A DNA stretch of 64,000 bases from Nocardioides halotolerans DSM 19273 (GCF_000422805.1 NZ_KE383923.1:195296-259295); one strand, 5' to 3'; positions 50,994 through 59,385 are shown, numbered from the stretch's first letter. Numbers and translations: made by a program. The notes: a model not told the origin generated them from the letters alone.

Positions 50994-51548
50994 TCAGCCC
51001 CCGAAGGTGACCCGGTCCGTCGGCACCACGTCCTGGCGGTACTGCGCGTGCAGCCGCTCCAGGGTCTGGTCGTGCAGCGGCGCCTCGACCGACGCCGTGG
51101 CGTCCTCCACGAGCACCACCTCGAGGTCGTGCGCGTAGGCGTCGGTCGCGGTGGCGGCGATGCACGACTCGGTCGAGACACCGGTGAGCACCAGCCGCGA
51201 GATGCCGCGCTCCCGGAGCCACCCGGCGAGGTCGGTGTCGTGGAACGCGCTGTCGCGCGTCTTGACCACCACGTGGTCCGGCTCGTGCAGCCCGTCCAGC
51301 CGCTCGGCGCCGTGCGTGCCGTCGAGCGCCATGCCCTGGTCGTCCTCGAGCATGTTCAGCGCCCACGTGCTCTTGTCGTGCGCGTGCACGGTGCGCACCT
51401 CGACCACGGGAGCGCCCGCCTCGTGGGCGGCGTCGATCAGCCGGTTGCACGCGGCGAGCACGTCGTCGCGGCAGCGCTCCAGCTCGTCGTCGACGAAGTA
51501 GTCGTGCTGCAGGTCGATGACGATCAGGGCAGTGGTGGACTCGGTCAC
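50994..51548 (-). CDS. Isochorismatase-family cysteine hydrolase
   Basis: A 184-residue hydrolase with the catalytic triad. Asp is in LIVIDLQHDYF, Lys in VVVKTRDSAFHDTDL, and Cys in LVLTGVSTESCIAATATDAY. The TESCI motif with GVSTESCI marks the nicotinamidase/isochorismatase-like fold. Substrates range from isochorismate to nicotinamide; the metal-site histidines typical of nicotinamidases are not clear. GTG 51548 overlaps the PRC-barrel gene stop (GTGA), and the product of this operon is unknown. Confidence 0.88.
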   Translation of the reverse strand: MTESTTALIVIDLQHDYFVDDELERCRDDVLAACNRLIDAAHEAGAPVVEVRTVHAHDKSTWALNMLEDDQGMALDGTHGAERLDGLHEPDHVVVKTRDSAFHDTDLAGWLRERGISRLVLTGVSTESCIAATATDAYAHDLEVVLVEDATASVEAPLHDQTLERLHAQYRQDVVPTDRVTFGG

Positions 51549-52225
51549 GCAGCCTCCAGTTCTCGTAGCGCGGCGGGGTCGACCCGCATCGCCCCGGGTA
51601 CCCAGTCGAGTCCGGCCACGTCGTCGAGATCGACGTACGCCGAGTGGCGGTGCAGCCAGCGGACCGCCCGGTTGACGAGCCACGGACCCATGTCGGGACG
51701 CCGGTCGTAGCCGAGGTAGGAGCCGGGACGCCCGTGGCCGACGACAAACCCGACGACGCGCAGGCGCCCGGCCGGTCCCGGCTCGCGCTCGAGCCGCACG
51801 TCGAGCACGCGGCCCAGCCGGCGACCGGACAGGTCCTCGACCGGCAGCTGGAGCAGGTCGTTGAGCCGGTGGCCCCGCTCCCCCTGGCGCACCCGGACCC
51901 CGTCGTGCCCGACGCTCAGCTCGACGCCGCTTCCGAGGCGCTCGACCAGGTCGATGTCGATCCGGTAGGGGTCGTCCCGGTCCGCGTCGGTGCGTCCGAG
52001 CCGGCGCCAGAACTCGTGGAGCGCGCGGCCCAGCCGCCGGTCGGCGTACCTCGGCACCAGCGCCGCCGGGCCGGACAGCAGCGCGGTCACGCCGAGCACC
52101 CCCTCGTCGAACTCCGTGAGCTCGAGGTCGTCGACCTTGCAGACCAGCAGGTCGTCCGCGTCGACCACCTGCCGGTCCAGCAGGTGCAGCACGGCGTCGA
52201 GGCTGCCCGCGAGGCGGTCGTCCAC
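51545..52225 (-). CDS. PRC-barrel-domain protein adjacent to the NRAMP-like gene
   Basis: A 226-residue cytoplasmic protein. A PRC-barrel-like beta motif is visible near the N-terminus (VDADDLLVCKVDDLELTEFD), and a second one appears later (LPVEDLSGRRLGRVLDVRLE). Between and after them lie VPRYADRRLGRALHEFWRRL and GYDRRPDMGPWLVNRAVRWL. PRC-barrel proteins are often found with ion transporters and act as regulators; here the gene is 1 nt from the NRAMP-like gene and overlaps the isochorismatase start. The function is inferred from context. GTG 52225. Confidence 0.7.
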   Translation of the reverse strand: MDDRLAGSLDAVLHLLDRQVVDADDLLVCKVDDLELTEFDEGVLGVTALLSGPAALVPRYADRRLGRALHEFWRRLGRTDADRDDPYRIDIDLVERLGSGVELSVGHDGVRVRQGERGHRLNDLLQLPVEDLSGRRLGRVLDVRLEREPGPAGRLRVVGFVVGHGRPGSYLGYDRRPDMGPWLVNRAVRWLHRHSAYVDLDDVAGLDWVPGAMRVDPAALRELEAA

Positions 52226-52226
52226 G

Positions 52227-53456
52227 TCAGGCTCCCATCCGGGTCACGACCATCAGCGGGATCGCAGCGAGCGCCGCGACCCCGATGACGACGAGGTAGA
52301 CCGAGCCGAGGGCGTTGGCGAGCCGCCCGTTGGTGTGATCGCCCATGTAGTCGGGGTCGTTGGCCACGACCAGGATCGGGAAGTAGGTCAGCGGCAGGGC
52401 GACCGCCGAGAAGACCACGGACGCCTCGGTCACGAGGATCGGGTCGACCGTGGTCATCAGCACCCCGGTCGCGACGACCGCTGACAGGACGAGGATCACG
52501 TGGAAGCGCGCGGCGACGTCGGCGCGGACGTACTTGCCCCATTGCCAGCCGCTGAACTGCGCGATGCTGTAGCCCACCGAAAGGCCGCACTCGCACGCCG
52601 CGCCCAGCGTCGCAGCCACGAAGCCGATCAGCGCGACCGCCAGCCCGATCTTGCCCAGTGCGACCGCGACCGGCAGGCCGACCTGGCCCAGCGTGTCGAC
52701 GCTGGCGTCCATGGGCCCGAACACCACGGCGGCGCTGCCGGCGATGGCAAGCGACAGCATCCCGCCGAGCGGGAACCCGATGAACACGTTGGTCCGCATG
52801 GTGCCGAGGTCCTCCACGGTCCAGCGCTCCTCGACACCGCCGGAGGAGAAGAAGAACACCTCGTACGGCGTCAGGGCCGCCCCGAAGAGCGCGACGGCGT
52901 AGTAGGCCCACGTCCGCCACTGCTCGTCACCGGGCTTGTCCACGGCCAGCATCCGGTGCGTCAGGTCGCCCCAGTCCGGGCCGAGCTGCCACAGCGCGAC
53001 GCCGAACACGACGAGAGCCAGCCCGACCAGCCCCAGCACGTTCTCCATCACCGAGAACTTCGCCCGCCACAGGATCAGCCAGACCGCGAACGCGATGAAC
53101 GGCACCAGCAGCACGTAGTTGACCGACGACACCAGCTGCAGCGCGAGCGCGACGCCCCCGATCTCGGCGATGAACGTCAGCAGGGTCACCGACATCGAGG
53201 CGACGAGGTTCGCCATCCCCATCCGCGGACCCAGGCGCTCGCGGATGAGGTCGAACGTCGCGCGCTGGCTGACCGCCGCAACGCGGCCCGACATCTCGGC
53301 GAACACGCAGATGCCGAGGATGCCGGCGACCACGACCCACCCGAGCGACAGCCCGAACCGGGCGCCCACCTGGGCGTTGGTGACGAGGTCGCCGATGTCG
53401 ACGAAGCCGCCGATGGCGGTGAGGACGCCCAGCGCGACCGAGAAGACCTTCTTCAC
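52227..53456 (-). CDS. NRAMP-like membrane transporter lacking canonical metal motifs
   Basis: A 409-residue, about 11-helix protein with the NRAMP fold order. Canonical helix 1 reads DPGN, but here it is VDIGDLVTNAQVG. The helix-6 M-P-H motif is replaced by ALTPYEVFFFSSGG. The segment GAACECGLSVGYSIAQFSG contains two Cys in a later helix. Loss of both metal-binding motifs makes manganese/iron transport uncertain; divergent NRAMP relatives transport Mg2+ or other ions. It is the second gene of a four-gene operon (lipoprotein 4 nt upstream, PRC-barrel 1 nt downstream). GTG 53456. The family assignment comes from overall similarity of the helices and is fairly good. Confidence 0.75.
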   Translation of the reverse strand: MKKVFSVALGVLTAIGGFVDIGDLVTNAQVGARFGLSLGWVVVAGILGICVFAEMSGRVAAVSQRATFDLIRERLGPRMGMANLVASMSVTLLTFIAEIGGVALALQLVSSVNYVLLVPFIAFAVWLILWRAKFSVMENVLGLVGLALVVFGVALWQLGPDWGDLTHRMLAVDKPGDEQWRTWAYYAVALFGAALTPYEVFFFSSGGVEERWTVEDLGTMRTNVFIGFPLGGMLSLAIAGSAAVVFGPMDASVDTLGQVGLPVAVALGKIGLAVALIGFVAATLGAACECGLSVGYSIAQFSGWQWGKYVRADVAARFHVILVLSAVVATGVLMTTVDPILVTEASVVFSAVALPLTYFPILVVANDPDYMGDHTNGRLANALGSVYLVVIGVAALAAIPLMVVTRMGA

Positions 53457-53460
53457 GCGC

Positions 53461-53937
53461 TCACCCCGACGTCCGGGGCGGGTGCTGGAGGTCGTCGTCC
53501 AGCCTCTGGAGCGCCTGTGCCGCGGACTCGAGCCGGTCGGCGAGGGAGTCGTAGCGGTCGGTCTCCCGGTCGACGACGGCGATGCGCGCGATCGACACCA
53601 GGCCGGCGGCCTCGTCGAGCTGCCCGGTCACAGCGTCGTAGCGCTCGCGCTCGGCGCGAGGCGGCTGCTTGGACCCGATCGTGTCACCGGCCTTGCCGAC
53701 CGCCTCCTCGGAGTCGACGAGCACCGTCTGGAGGTAGCGGTCGAAGACCCGGCCGCGGTCGTGCTGGCGCAGCGCCAGCTCCGCGGTCTGCACCGCCGAC
53801 GACGCGTCGGACACCGCCCGCTGGGCGTCGATCCGCCACGAGTCGCCGTCCGGCGTCCCGGGGGCGCACCCGGCCGACAGGACGGCTGTCGTCGCCAAGC
53901 ACCACACCATCGCGAGGTGACGGAGCGAGCTGGTCAC
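53461..53937 (-). CDS. Small lipoprotein, first gene of the NRAMP-like operon
   Basis: A 158-residue protein with a lipoprotein signal peptide (HLAMVWCLATTAVLSAGC): the lipobox LSAGC places the modified cysteine at residue 24. The mature part is helical and charged (RIDAQRAVSDASSAVQTAEL, ERERYDAVTGQLDEAAGLV), resembling a coiled-coil accessory lipoprotein. No family was recognised. Its stop is 4 nt from the NRAMP-like start, so it probably serves that transporter. GTG 53937. Confidence 0.7.
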   Translation of the reverse strand: MTSSLRHLAMVWCLATTAVLSAGCAPGTPDGDSWRIDAQRAVSDASSAVQTAELALRQHDRGRVFDRYLQTVLVDSEEAVGKAGDTIGSKQPPRAERERYDAVTGQLDEAAGLVSIARIAVVDRETDRYDSLADRLESAAQALQRLDDDLQHPPRTSG

Positions 53938-53970
53938 GCCCCGGTGGTACCCAGCCGGGGCGTGGGGGTC

Positions 53971-54621
53971 TCAGCCCTGGACGACGCGCAGCACGTCGGG
54001 CTCGAACCCGTGCTTGATCCCCCAGAGCACCGCCTGCGAGCGGCGCTCGACGCCGATCTTGCGGTAGGCCGTGCGGATGTAGGTCTTCACCGAGTTGATG
54101 CTCAGGTAGCTGCGTTCGGCGATCTCCTGGTTGGAGAGGCCCTGGGTGATCAGCGCGATGATCTCGGCCTCGCGCGCGGTGAGGCCGTGCTCCTTGCCGG
54201 GCCACGCGCTCTCGGGCCTGGGGGTGGCCGTGCCGCCGCTCTCGGGCTTGATCGTCTCGCCGGCGTGGATCCGCTCGATAGCCGCCACGAGCTCCTCGGC
54301 GTCGATCCCCTTGGACAGGTAGCCGGCGACACCGGCCTCGAAGGACTCCTGGACCAGCCGGCCGTGGAGGTTCCAGCTGTAGATCACGACCTTGGCCGAG
54401 CCGCCGTCGACGAGCGAGTCCACGTCGACTCCTCGGCCCTGCACCTGGCCGAAGGTGTCGTAGAGGATCACGTCGACGTCGCGGACGACCGGGAGGTTGC
54501 TGTCGATCTCCACGACCTCGACCCGGTCGCGGAACTTCTCGAGCAGCGCGGCGACCCCGACCACCACGAGCTCGTAGTCGTTGACGAGCGCGACCCGCAC
54601 GGGTCGCCCAGCCGGACTCAT
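53971..54621 (-). CDS. LuxR/NarL-type response regulator, orphan
   Basis: A 216-residue regulator. The receiver domain (1-130) has an Asn-Asp acidic pair (VNDYE), phosphoacceptor Asp55 in VILYDTFGQ and the late Lys in AGYLSKGIDAEEL. The C-terminal LuxR helix-turn-helix covers about 145-210 (LTAREAEIIALITQGLSNQE, then IAERSYLSINSVKTYIRTAY). No histidine kinase is adjacent. Start ATG 54621; it stands 33 nt upstream of the lipoprotein gene on the same strand and could control or belong to that operon. Confidence 0.92.
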   Translation of the reverse strand: MSPAGRPVRVALVNDYELVVVGVAALLEKFRDRVEVVEIDSNLPVVRDVDVILYDTFGQVQGRGVDVDSLVDGGSAKVVIYSWNLHGRLVQESFEAGVAGYLSKGIDAEELVAAIERIHAGETIKPESGGTATPRPESAWPGKEHGLTAREAEIIALITQGLSNQEIAERSYLSINSVKTYIRTAYRKIGVERRSQAVLWGIKHGFEPDVLRVVQG

Positions 54622-54718
54622 GACCCAACCCTAGTCCCGCGCGCCCCATCTCACGCCGCCCGGCCGACACGCGCCCTCAATCCCCGGATCCGGGCGCCGC
54701 ACCCGCTACAAAGGTGGT

Positions 54719-54747
54719 GGCCCCGCTGCGTATGAGGTTGCGGGGCC
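54719..54747 (-). terminator. Hairpin just downstream of the adenosine deaminase gene
   Basis: GGCCCCGC (54719-54726) pairs perfectly with GCGGGGCC (54740-54747) around a 13-nt loop. It starts 2 nt after the add stop (TAA at 54752-54750) on the minus strand. It probably ends the MauE/DsbA/add transcript before the response regulator gene. Confidence 0.65.
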
Positions 54748-54749
54748 TA

Positions 54750-55832
54750 TTACTGCCCTGACGACGGTCCCGGCGCCGCTCGCCCGGCGTGGCCCTCGAC
54801 GTAGGCGTCGATCTCGCCGAGCACCCGCCGTCGCACGTCGTCCGGGGCGAACGACGCCCGCACCGCCGCGCGGGCGAGCTCGGCGACGCCGGCCTCGTCG
54901 AGCCCGAGCAGGGCGGCGGCGATCTCGTACTCGCGGTTGAGCGTGGTGCCGAACATCGGCGGGTCGTCGGAGTTCACCGTCACCGTGACGCCGGCGTCGC
55001 GGAACGCCCGGATGGGGTGCTCCTCCAGCGTGGCCACGGCGCGCGTCGCGATGTTGGACGACGGGCAGACCTCGAGGGGCACCCCCGTCTCGGCCAGGTG
55101 CTCGAGCAGCCTCGGGTCCTGGGCCGAGGAGGTGCCGTGGCCGATCCGTTCGGCCCGCAACAGGGTCAGCGAGTCCCAGACCGTCTGCGGCCCGGTCGTC
55201 TCGCCGGCGTGCGGGACGCTGTGCAGCCCGGCCGCGCGGGCTCGCTCGAAGTGCGACTGGAACTGCGGCCGCGGCACGCCGATCTCGGGGCCGCCGAGGC
55301 CGAACGCGACCAGTCCCTCGGGGCCGTGGTCGAGCGCGTAGCCGAGCGTGGCGTCGGCGGACGGGACGCCGAACTCCCCCGGGATGTCGTAGATCCACCG
55401 GAGGACGAGCCCGAAGTCGCGCTCGGCCTCGCGCCGGGCGGACTCGATGGCCTCGGTGAACGCCTCGATCGGCATCCCGAGGTCGGGGTCGTCGGGCCGG
55501 ACCGACGTGTACGGCGTGCAGGTCAGCTCGGCGTACCGGAGCGACTGCTCGGTCGCCATCTCGCGGGCCACCTCATAGGTCAGGTAGTGGATGTCCTCGG
55601 GCGTGCGGATCAGCGCGACCACGGCGAGGTAGACCTCGATGAAGTGCGCGAAGTCGCGGAACTCGTAGAACGCGCGCAGCTCCTCGAGGTCGCTGGGCAC
55701 GGTGCCGGGGTGTCTGCTGGCGAGCTCGCTCACGATCCGGGCGGAGGCGGAGCCGACGTGGTGGACGTGGAGCTCCGCCTTGGGCAGCCCCTTGATGAAG
55801 GGGGCCAGGGAGGTGTGCGCGGCAGTCGTCAT
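54750..55832 (-). CDS. add: Adenosine deaminase
   Basis: A 360-residue TIM-barrel deaminase that converts adenosine to inosine in purine salvage. Metal and substrate motifs are PKAELHVHHVGSAS (two His, first zinc ligands), HSVPHAGETTG (His and Glu), RIGHGTS, VCPSSNIATR and VNSDDPPMF (Asp ligand). HVHHVGS replaces the more usual HxHLDGS, as in some actinobacterial members. Start ATG 55832 is 4 nt after the DsbA-like gene stop, so it is probably in the same operon. Adenine or other purine nucleosides cannot be excluded as substrates. Confidence 0.9.
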   Translation of the reverse strand: MTTAAHTSLAPFIKGLPKAELHVHHVGSASARIVSELASRHPGTVPSDLEELRAFYEFRDFAHFIEVYLAVVALIRTPEDIHYLTYEVAREMATEQSLRYAELTCTPYTSVRPDDPDLGMPIEAFTEAIESARREAERDFGLVLRWIYDIPGEFGVPSADATLGYALDHGPEGLVAFGLGGPEIGVPRPQFQSHFERARAAGLHSVPHAGETTGPQTVWDSLTLLRAERIGHGTSSAQDPRLLEHLAETGVPLEVCPSSNIATRAVATLEEHPIRAFRDAGVTVTVNSDDPPMFGTTLNREYEIAAALLGLDEAGVAELARAAVRASFAPDDVRRRVLGEIDAYVEGHAGRAAPGPSSGQ

Positions 55833-55836
55833 GGGG

Positions 55837-56577
55837 TTACTGAAGCGCCTTGACGAGGTTCGTCGCCACATCGGCGGGCGTCGCGCCGTTGCTGAACGGC
55901 GCACCGTCGAGGATCACGGTCGGGGTGCTGTTGATGCCCAGCGCCTCGGCGGACTCCGAGGCGTTGACCGGCCACTCGACCCCGGCGCCGGCGTCGATCG
56001 AGCTCTGGAGCTCCTCCGTGTCGGCGCCGGCCTGTCCGGCGAGCGCCACGAGGTCGTCCTGGCTGGGGAACGGTCCCTCCTCGCTCGGCTGGTTGGCGAA
56101 CAGCAGGTCGTGGAACTTCAGCGCGACGTCCGGGCCGTCCTGCTGGAGCACCAGCGACCAGATCCACGTGGACCGCGTCGAGTAGGGACCGAACCTGTTG
56201 AGGAGCACGAAGGGGCGGTACTCGACGCGCACCTTGCCCTCGTCGGCCAGCTGCTCCAGCTGCTCGTGGCCGGTCGCCTCGAACACGCCGCAGACCGGGC
56301 ACAGGAAGTCCTCGTAGATCACCACCTCGTGCGGCGCGCTGTCGGGCCCGAGCGTGAGGCCGTACTGGCTGCCGGTCGCCGGCACCTTGCTCGCCTTCTC
56401 CTCGGTGTCGTCGCGCATCGAGTTGATGAGGAAGCCCGCGCCGACCACCAGCGCGATCGCGACCACGACCGCGGTCGCCGTCAGGATCTGGCGGCGTCGT
56501 TCGCGCCTCTGCTTCTCCCGAAGAGCCGCGGCCGCACGCTCCGCACGCAGCTCGCGCTTCTCCTTGTTGGTCACCAT
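55837..56577 (-). CDS. Membrane-anchored DsbA/thioredoxin-fold oxidoreductase
   Basis: A 246-residue protein. A very basic N-terminus (EKQRRERRRQ) precedes one transmembrane helix at about 31-52, then an extracytoplasmic DsbA-type domain. Active site CPVC is at residues 93-96 (EDFLCPVCGVFE), and the cis-Pro loop is INSTPTVILDG. It would form or shuffle disulfides in exported proteins, like actinobacterial DsbA homologues. Start ATG 56577 overlaps the end of the MauE-like gene by 7 nt, and that protein may reoxidise it. The add gene follows after 4 nt. Confidence 0.88.
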   Translation of the reverse strand: MVTNKEKRELRAERAAAALREKQRRERRRQILTATAVVVAIALVVGAGFLINSMRDDTEEKASKVPATGSQYGLTLGPDSAPHEVVIYEDFLCPVCGVFEATGHEQLEQLADEGKVRVEYRPFVLLNRFGPYSTRSTWIWSLVLQQDGPDVALKFHDLLFANQPSEEGPFPSQDDLVALAGQAGADTEELQSSIDAGAGVEWPVNASESAEALGINSTPTVILDGAPFSNGATPADVATNLVKALQ

Positions 56578-57119
56578 GATCTGCTCTCCAGGTCGAGGTC
56601 GTCGTCGAGGTCGTCGTCGTGGTCGTCGTCGTGGTCGTCGAGGTGGTGGTCGAGGTCGGGGTCGGTGCGCGGACGGAACAGCAGGTTGTCGAGCGCGACC
56701 CGCGTGCGGCGCAGCCAGAGGAGGTACGCCGAGAGCAGGAGCAGTCCCGCGTCGCGCGCGATCTCCCAGGGGTACTTCGACGCGGCGTCCGGGTCGTAGC
56801 CCCCGTCGCCGAAGCACCCGCAGTCGATGGTGATCCCCCTGGCCCAGACGCTCGCGATGCCGATGATGAAGGCGACGAGCAGCAGTCCCGAGAGCACCGC
56901 CGAGCCTCGGGTCAGCAGCCCGACCACGAGGCACACGCCGACCGCCAGCTCGAGCACGGGCAGGAGGTGCCCGACGGTGGTCGCGGAGTCGCCCGGCAGC
57001 AGCTGGTAGGCGCGGACCGAGAGCACGCTCTGCTCGGGGTCGGGCAGCTTCAGCGCGGCGGCCCAGATCCAGACCCCGCCGACGACCAGGCGCGCGACCG
57101 TGCCCAGCCACTCCTTCAC
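56571..57119 (-). CDS. MauE/DoxX-like membrane protein with acidic His/Asp tail
   Basis: A 182-residue protein with four helices. The MauE signature is visible: VARLVVGGVWIWAAALKLPD, LPVLELAVGVCLVVGLLTRG and the conserved GITIDCGCFGDGGYDP (Cys-Gly-Cys). MauE-type proteins supply redox equivalents to periplasmic thiol partners. Here the partner is the DsbA-like protein, overlapping by 7 nt. The last 30 residues are an unusual DLDHHLDDHDDDHDDDLDDDLDL-type tail with short repeats of Asp and His. This could bind divalent cations or reflect a simple-sequence expansion (GTCGTC runs). GTG 57119. Confidence 0.85.
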   Translation of the reverse strand: MKEWLGTVARLVVGGVWIWAAALKLPDPEQSVLSVRAYQLLPGDSATTVGHLLPVLELAVGVCLVVGLLTRGSAVLSGLLLVAFIIGIASVWARGITIDCGCFGDGGYDPDAASKYPWEIARDAGLLLLSAYLLWLRRTRVALDNLLFRPRTDPDLDHHLDDHDDDHDDDLDDDLDLESRSW

Positions 57120-57180
57120 GCGGTCACTCTAGGAAACCGCCCTGAGCCGCTGCTGAGAGACCGACACTAGGGTGGGCTCC

Positions 57181-57837
57181 GTGAAGGAACGCCTGGTCTG
57201 GATCGACTGCGAGATGACGGGCCTCGACCTCGCGGCGGACGCGCTGATCGAGGTCGCGGCGCTCGTCACCGACTTCGACCTGAACGTGCTCGGCGAGGGC
57301 GTCGACCTCATCGTCAAGCCGCCGGCCGAGGCGCTGGAGCAGATGGGCGACTTCGTCCGGACGATGCACGAGAAGTCCGGGCTGCTCACCCAGCTCGACG
57401 GCGGCCTGACCCTCGCCGAGGCCGAGCAGCAGGTGCTGGCCTACGTCAAGGAGCACTGCCCCGACGGATCGCGGCCGCCGCTGGCCGGCAACACCGTGGC
57501 CACCGACCGCTCGTTCCTCGCCCGCGACATGCCGGGCCTCGAGGGCTTCCTGCACTACCGCATCGTCGACGTCTCCTCCATCAAGGAGCTGGCCCGGCGC
57601 TGGTTCCCGCGGGCCTACTTCCAGGCGCCGACCAAGCGCGGCAACCACCGCGCGCTGGCCGACATCCAGGAGAGCATCGAGGAGCTGAGGTACTACCGCG
57701 ACGCGGTCTTCGTCGCGCCTCCCGGTCCCGACAGCGACACCGCGCGCGCGATCGCCGAGAAGCACGGCGGCTCGCTCACCGGCCTGCCCCTGGCGCCGGT
57801 CCCCGACCCCGATACCGATTCCGCGGAACCCGTCTGA
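57181..57837 (+). CDS. orn: Oligoribonuclease
   Basis: A 218-residue DEDDh exonuclease that degrades 2-5 nt RNAs to mononucleotides. The motifs are VWIDCEMTGLD (Asp, Glu), GNTVATDRSFL (Asp), and RGNHRALADIQESIEELRYY (His, Asp). GTG 57181 is preceded by AGGGTGGG; an in-frame GTG at 57172 would add three residues. The C-terminal 35 residues are Pro/Asp-rich and variable. It lies upstream of tRNA-His, a combination that I recall as conserved in actinobacteria. Confidence 0.96.
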   Translation: MKERLVWIDCEMTGLDLAADALIEVAALVTDFDLNVLGEGVDLIVKPPAEALEQMGDFVRTMHEKSGLLTQLDGGLTLAEAEQQVLAYVKEHCPDGSRPPLAGNTVATDRSFLARDMPGLEGFLHYRIVDVSSIKELARRWFPRAYFQAPTKRGNHRALADIQESIEELRYYRDAVFVAPPGPDSDTARAIAEKHGGSLTGLPLAPVPDPDTDSAEPV

Positions 57838-57883
57838 CTCCCCTACACTCGATCCCGGCCTCGGGACCTCCCGGGGCCGCATG

Positions 57884-57959
57884 GTGGGTGTAGCTCAGCT
57901 GGTAGAGCGCCGCGTTGTGGTCGCGGATGTCGCGGGTTCAAGTCCCGTCACTCACCCCA
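57884..57959 (+). tRNA. tRNA-His (anticodon GTG), CCA encoded
   Basis: The acceptor stem GTGGGTG pairs with CACTCAC (one G-U), the D arm is GCTC...GAGC, the anticodon stem CCGCG/CGCGG holds loop TTGTGGT with anticodon GTG, and the T arm is GCGGG-TTCAAGT-CCCGT. C73 is the histidine discriminator, and CCA (57957-57959) is encoded. The base before the stem (57883) is G, so the essential G-1 can be transcribed. It lies 46 nt after orn. Its 3' eight bases overlap the stop region of the convergent acyltransferase gene. Confidence 0.95.
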
Positions 57960-58974
57960 GGACAGGCCGGTCGCCGGTGCGGCCGGCGGGCGACGCGATG
58001 GTCTGCTTCGGACCGCCGTCCCGGCGGCGCAGGAACGGCGACTCCACCAGCCGCCAGGAGCCCTCGGCCAGCAGCAGCGCCACACCGACGGCTGCCCACA
58101 TCGGCAGCCTCCCCGCGTGCGCCTCGACGACGAGCACGTAGTGCCACAGGTAGAGCGCGTAGGACCGTTGCCCGAACCAGCGCAGCACCGGGGCCGCCAA
58201 CCAGCGCCCGGCCCCGGCGAGGGTGGCGGCGATGACCGCGCCCTCGCCGACACCGATGAGCGCGGGGTCGAGCAGCACCGACCACCACTGCGGTGCGAAG
58301 CAGCAGGCGGCCACGGCCGCCGCGCCCGGGACGAGCGCCCACCGCAGCCACGGGCTCGGGCCGTACCGCTTCACGGCCAGCGCCAGCAGGCAGCCCCACA
58401 GGAGGACGTCGGCCCGGGTGCCGGTGCCGTAGTAGACCCGCCACCACCCGGCGCCGCCGTGCCACAGGAGCAGCCGCAGGACCGGCGCGGCGACGATGCC
58501 GACGACAGCGACCAGCCACGGGAGCCGCCCCCACCGTGCGCCCGCGACGACGACGAGCGGCCACGCCAGGTAGAACTGCTCCTCGACCGACAGCGACCAA
58601 GCGATCGACGTGGGCCCGGGCGCGCCGCCGTTGACGACCATCGCCCAGTTCTCGGCGTAGAGGAGGGCGGGGAGCGTCGCGACGACCCCGACGAAGGCTG
58701 CTGCGGCGCAGAGGTAGACGGCGAGCGCGGGCAGGAGTCGGCGCGCGCGGCGACCGTAGAACGCGGGCAGGCTGACGCGGCCGCGGCGCTCGGCCTCGTC
58801 GAGGAGGAGTGCGGTGATGAGGAAGCCGGAGAGGGCGAAGAACAGGTTGACGCCGGCACAGCTCGAGGGGCCGGGCAGCCAATGGGCGTGTCCACCGACG
58901 ACCAGCAGGATGGCGATGCCCCTCAAGCCGTCCAGCGCGGGGCGGTGCTCCAGCCGCCAGGTCGCGTTCGACAC
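57952..58974 (-). CDS. Membrane acyltransferase family 3 (OafA/YrhL-like)
   Basis: A 340-residue, about ten-helix O-acyltransferase that modifies surface sugars or peptidoglycan. The N-terminal signature RPALDGLRGIAILLVVGGHA contains the catalytic-type His, followed by GVNLFFALSGFLIT. WSLSVEEQFYLAWPLVVV and RWFGQRSYALYLWHYVLV are further typical blocks. No extra SGNH domain is present. GTG 58974 gives a short cytoplasmic start (VSNATWRLEHR). The stop (57952-57954) falls in the acceptor stem of tRNA-His on the other strand, so the two genes overlap tail to tail. Confidence 0.9.
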   Translation of the reverse strand: MSNATWRLEHRPALDGLRGIAILLVVGGHAHWLPGPSSCAGVNLFFALSGFLITALLLDEAERRGRVSLPAFYGRRARRLLPALAVYLCAAAAFVGVVATLPALLYAENWAMVVNGGAPGPTSIAWSLSVEEQFYLAWPLVVVAGARWGRLPWLVAVVGIVAAPVLRLLLWHGGAGWWRVYYGTGTRADVLLWGCLLALAVKRYGPSPWLRWALVPGAAAVAACCFAPQWWSVLLDPALIGVGEGAVIAATLAGAGRWLAAPVLRWFGQRSYALYLWHYVLVVEAHAGRLPMWAAVGVALLLAEGSWRLVESPFLRRRDGGPKQTIASPAGRTGDRPVLG

Positions 58975-59066
58975 CGCGACAGGATGCGCCGCACGCGGAA
59001 GCCCGCAGACGAACGCCGGGCGCCTCGCCTCTCGGGGTGAGGCCGGCGCGTCCGGGCGGGGGGTGC

Positions 59067-59234
59067 TCAGCCGGTCCGGGTTCCCGCGGTCAGCCAGGCG
59101 GCGACCGTGCGCCGCGCCCGCTCGAGGAGCAGCTGCGACTCGAGCAGGGCCGACACCGCGATCGACGGCATCGGCGGCGGACCGTCGAGCACCGCCGACA
59201 GTCCGTGCTCTGCGGGGGCGACAGGGGTCGTCAT
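59067..59234 (-). CDS. Putative 55-residue protein
   Basis: Starts MTTPVAPAEHGLSAVL and continues with an amphipathic helix-like ALLESQLLLERARRTVAAWL, ending GTRTG. Third codon positions are GC in about nine out of ten codons, a strong coding sign in this genome. A CAGGGC just upstream of ATG 59234 is a weak ribosome-binding site. It lies upstream of the acyltransferase gene on the same strand after a gap of about 90 nt. No family recognised; it may be a small regulator or an annotation-only frame. Confidence 0.4.
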   Translation of the reverse strand: MTTPVAPAEHGLSAVLDGPPPMPSIAVSALLESQLLLERARRTVAAWLTAGTRTG

Positions 59235-59385
59235 GCCCTGCCAGTGCCCCCGATCGCCGGTCGCAAACGGCGCGCGCCCTTTCTAGACCACGCGGGCGGG
59301 CCGGGTGACGCGACGGGACGGGCGTCGTTGAGAGGTCTGTCGGTCCAGGTCTTCGTCCCACGAGACTCTCCTCCGGCACCACGAC

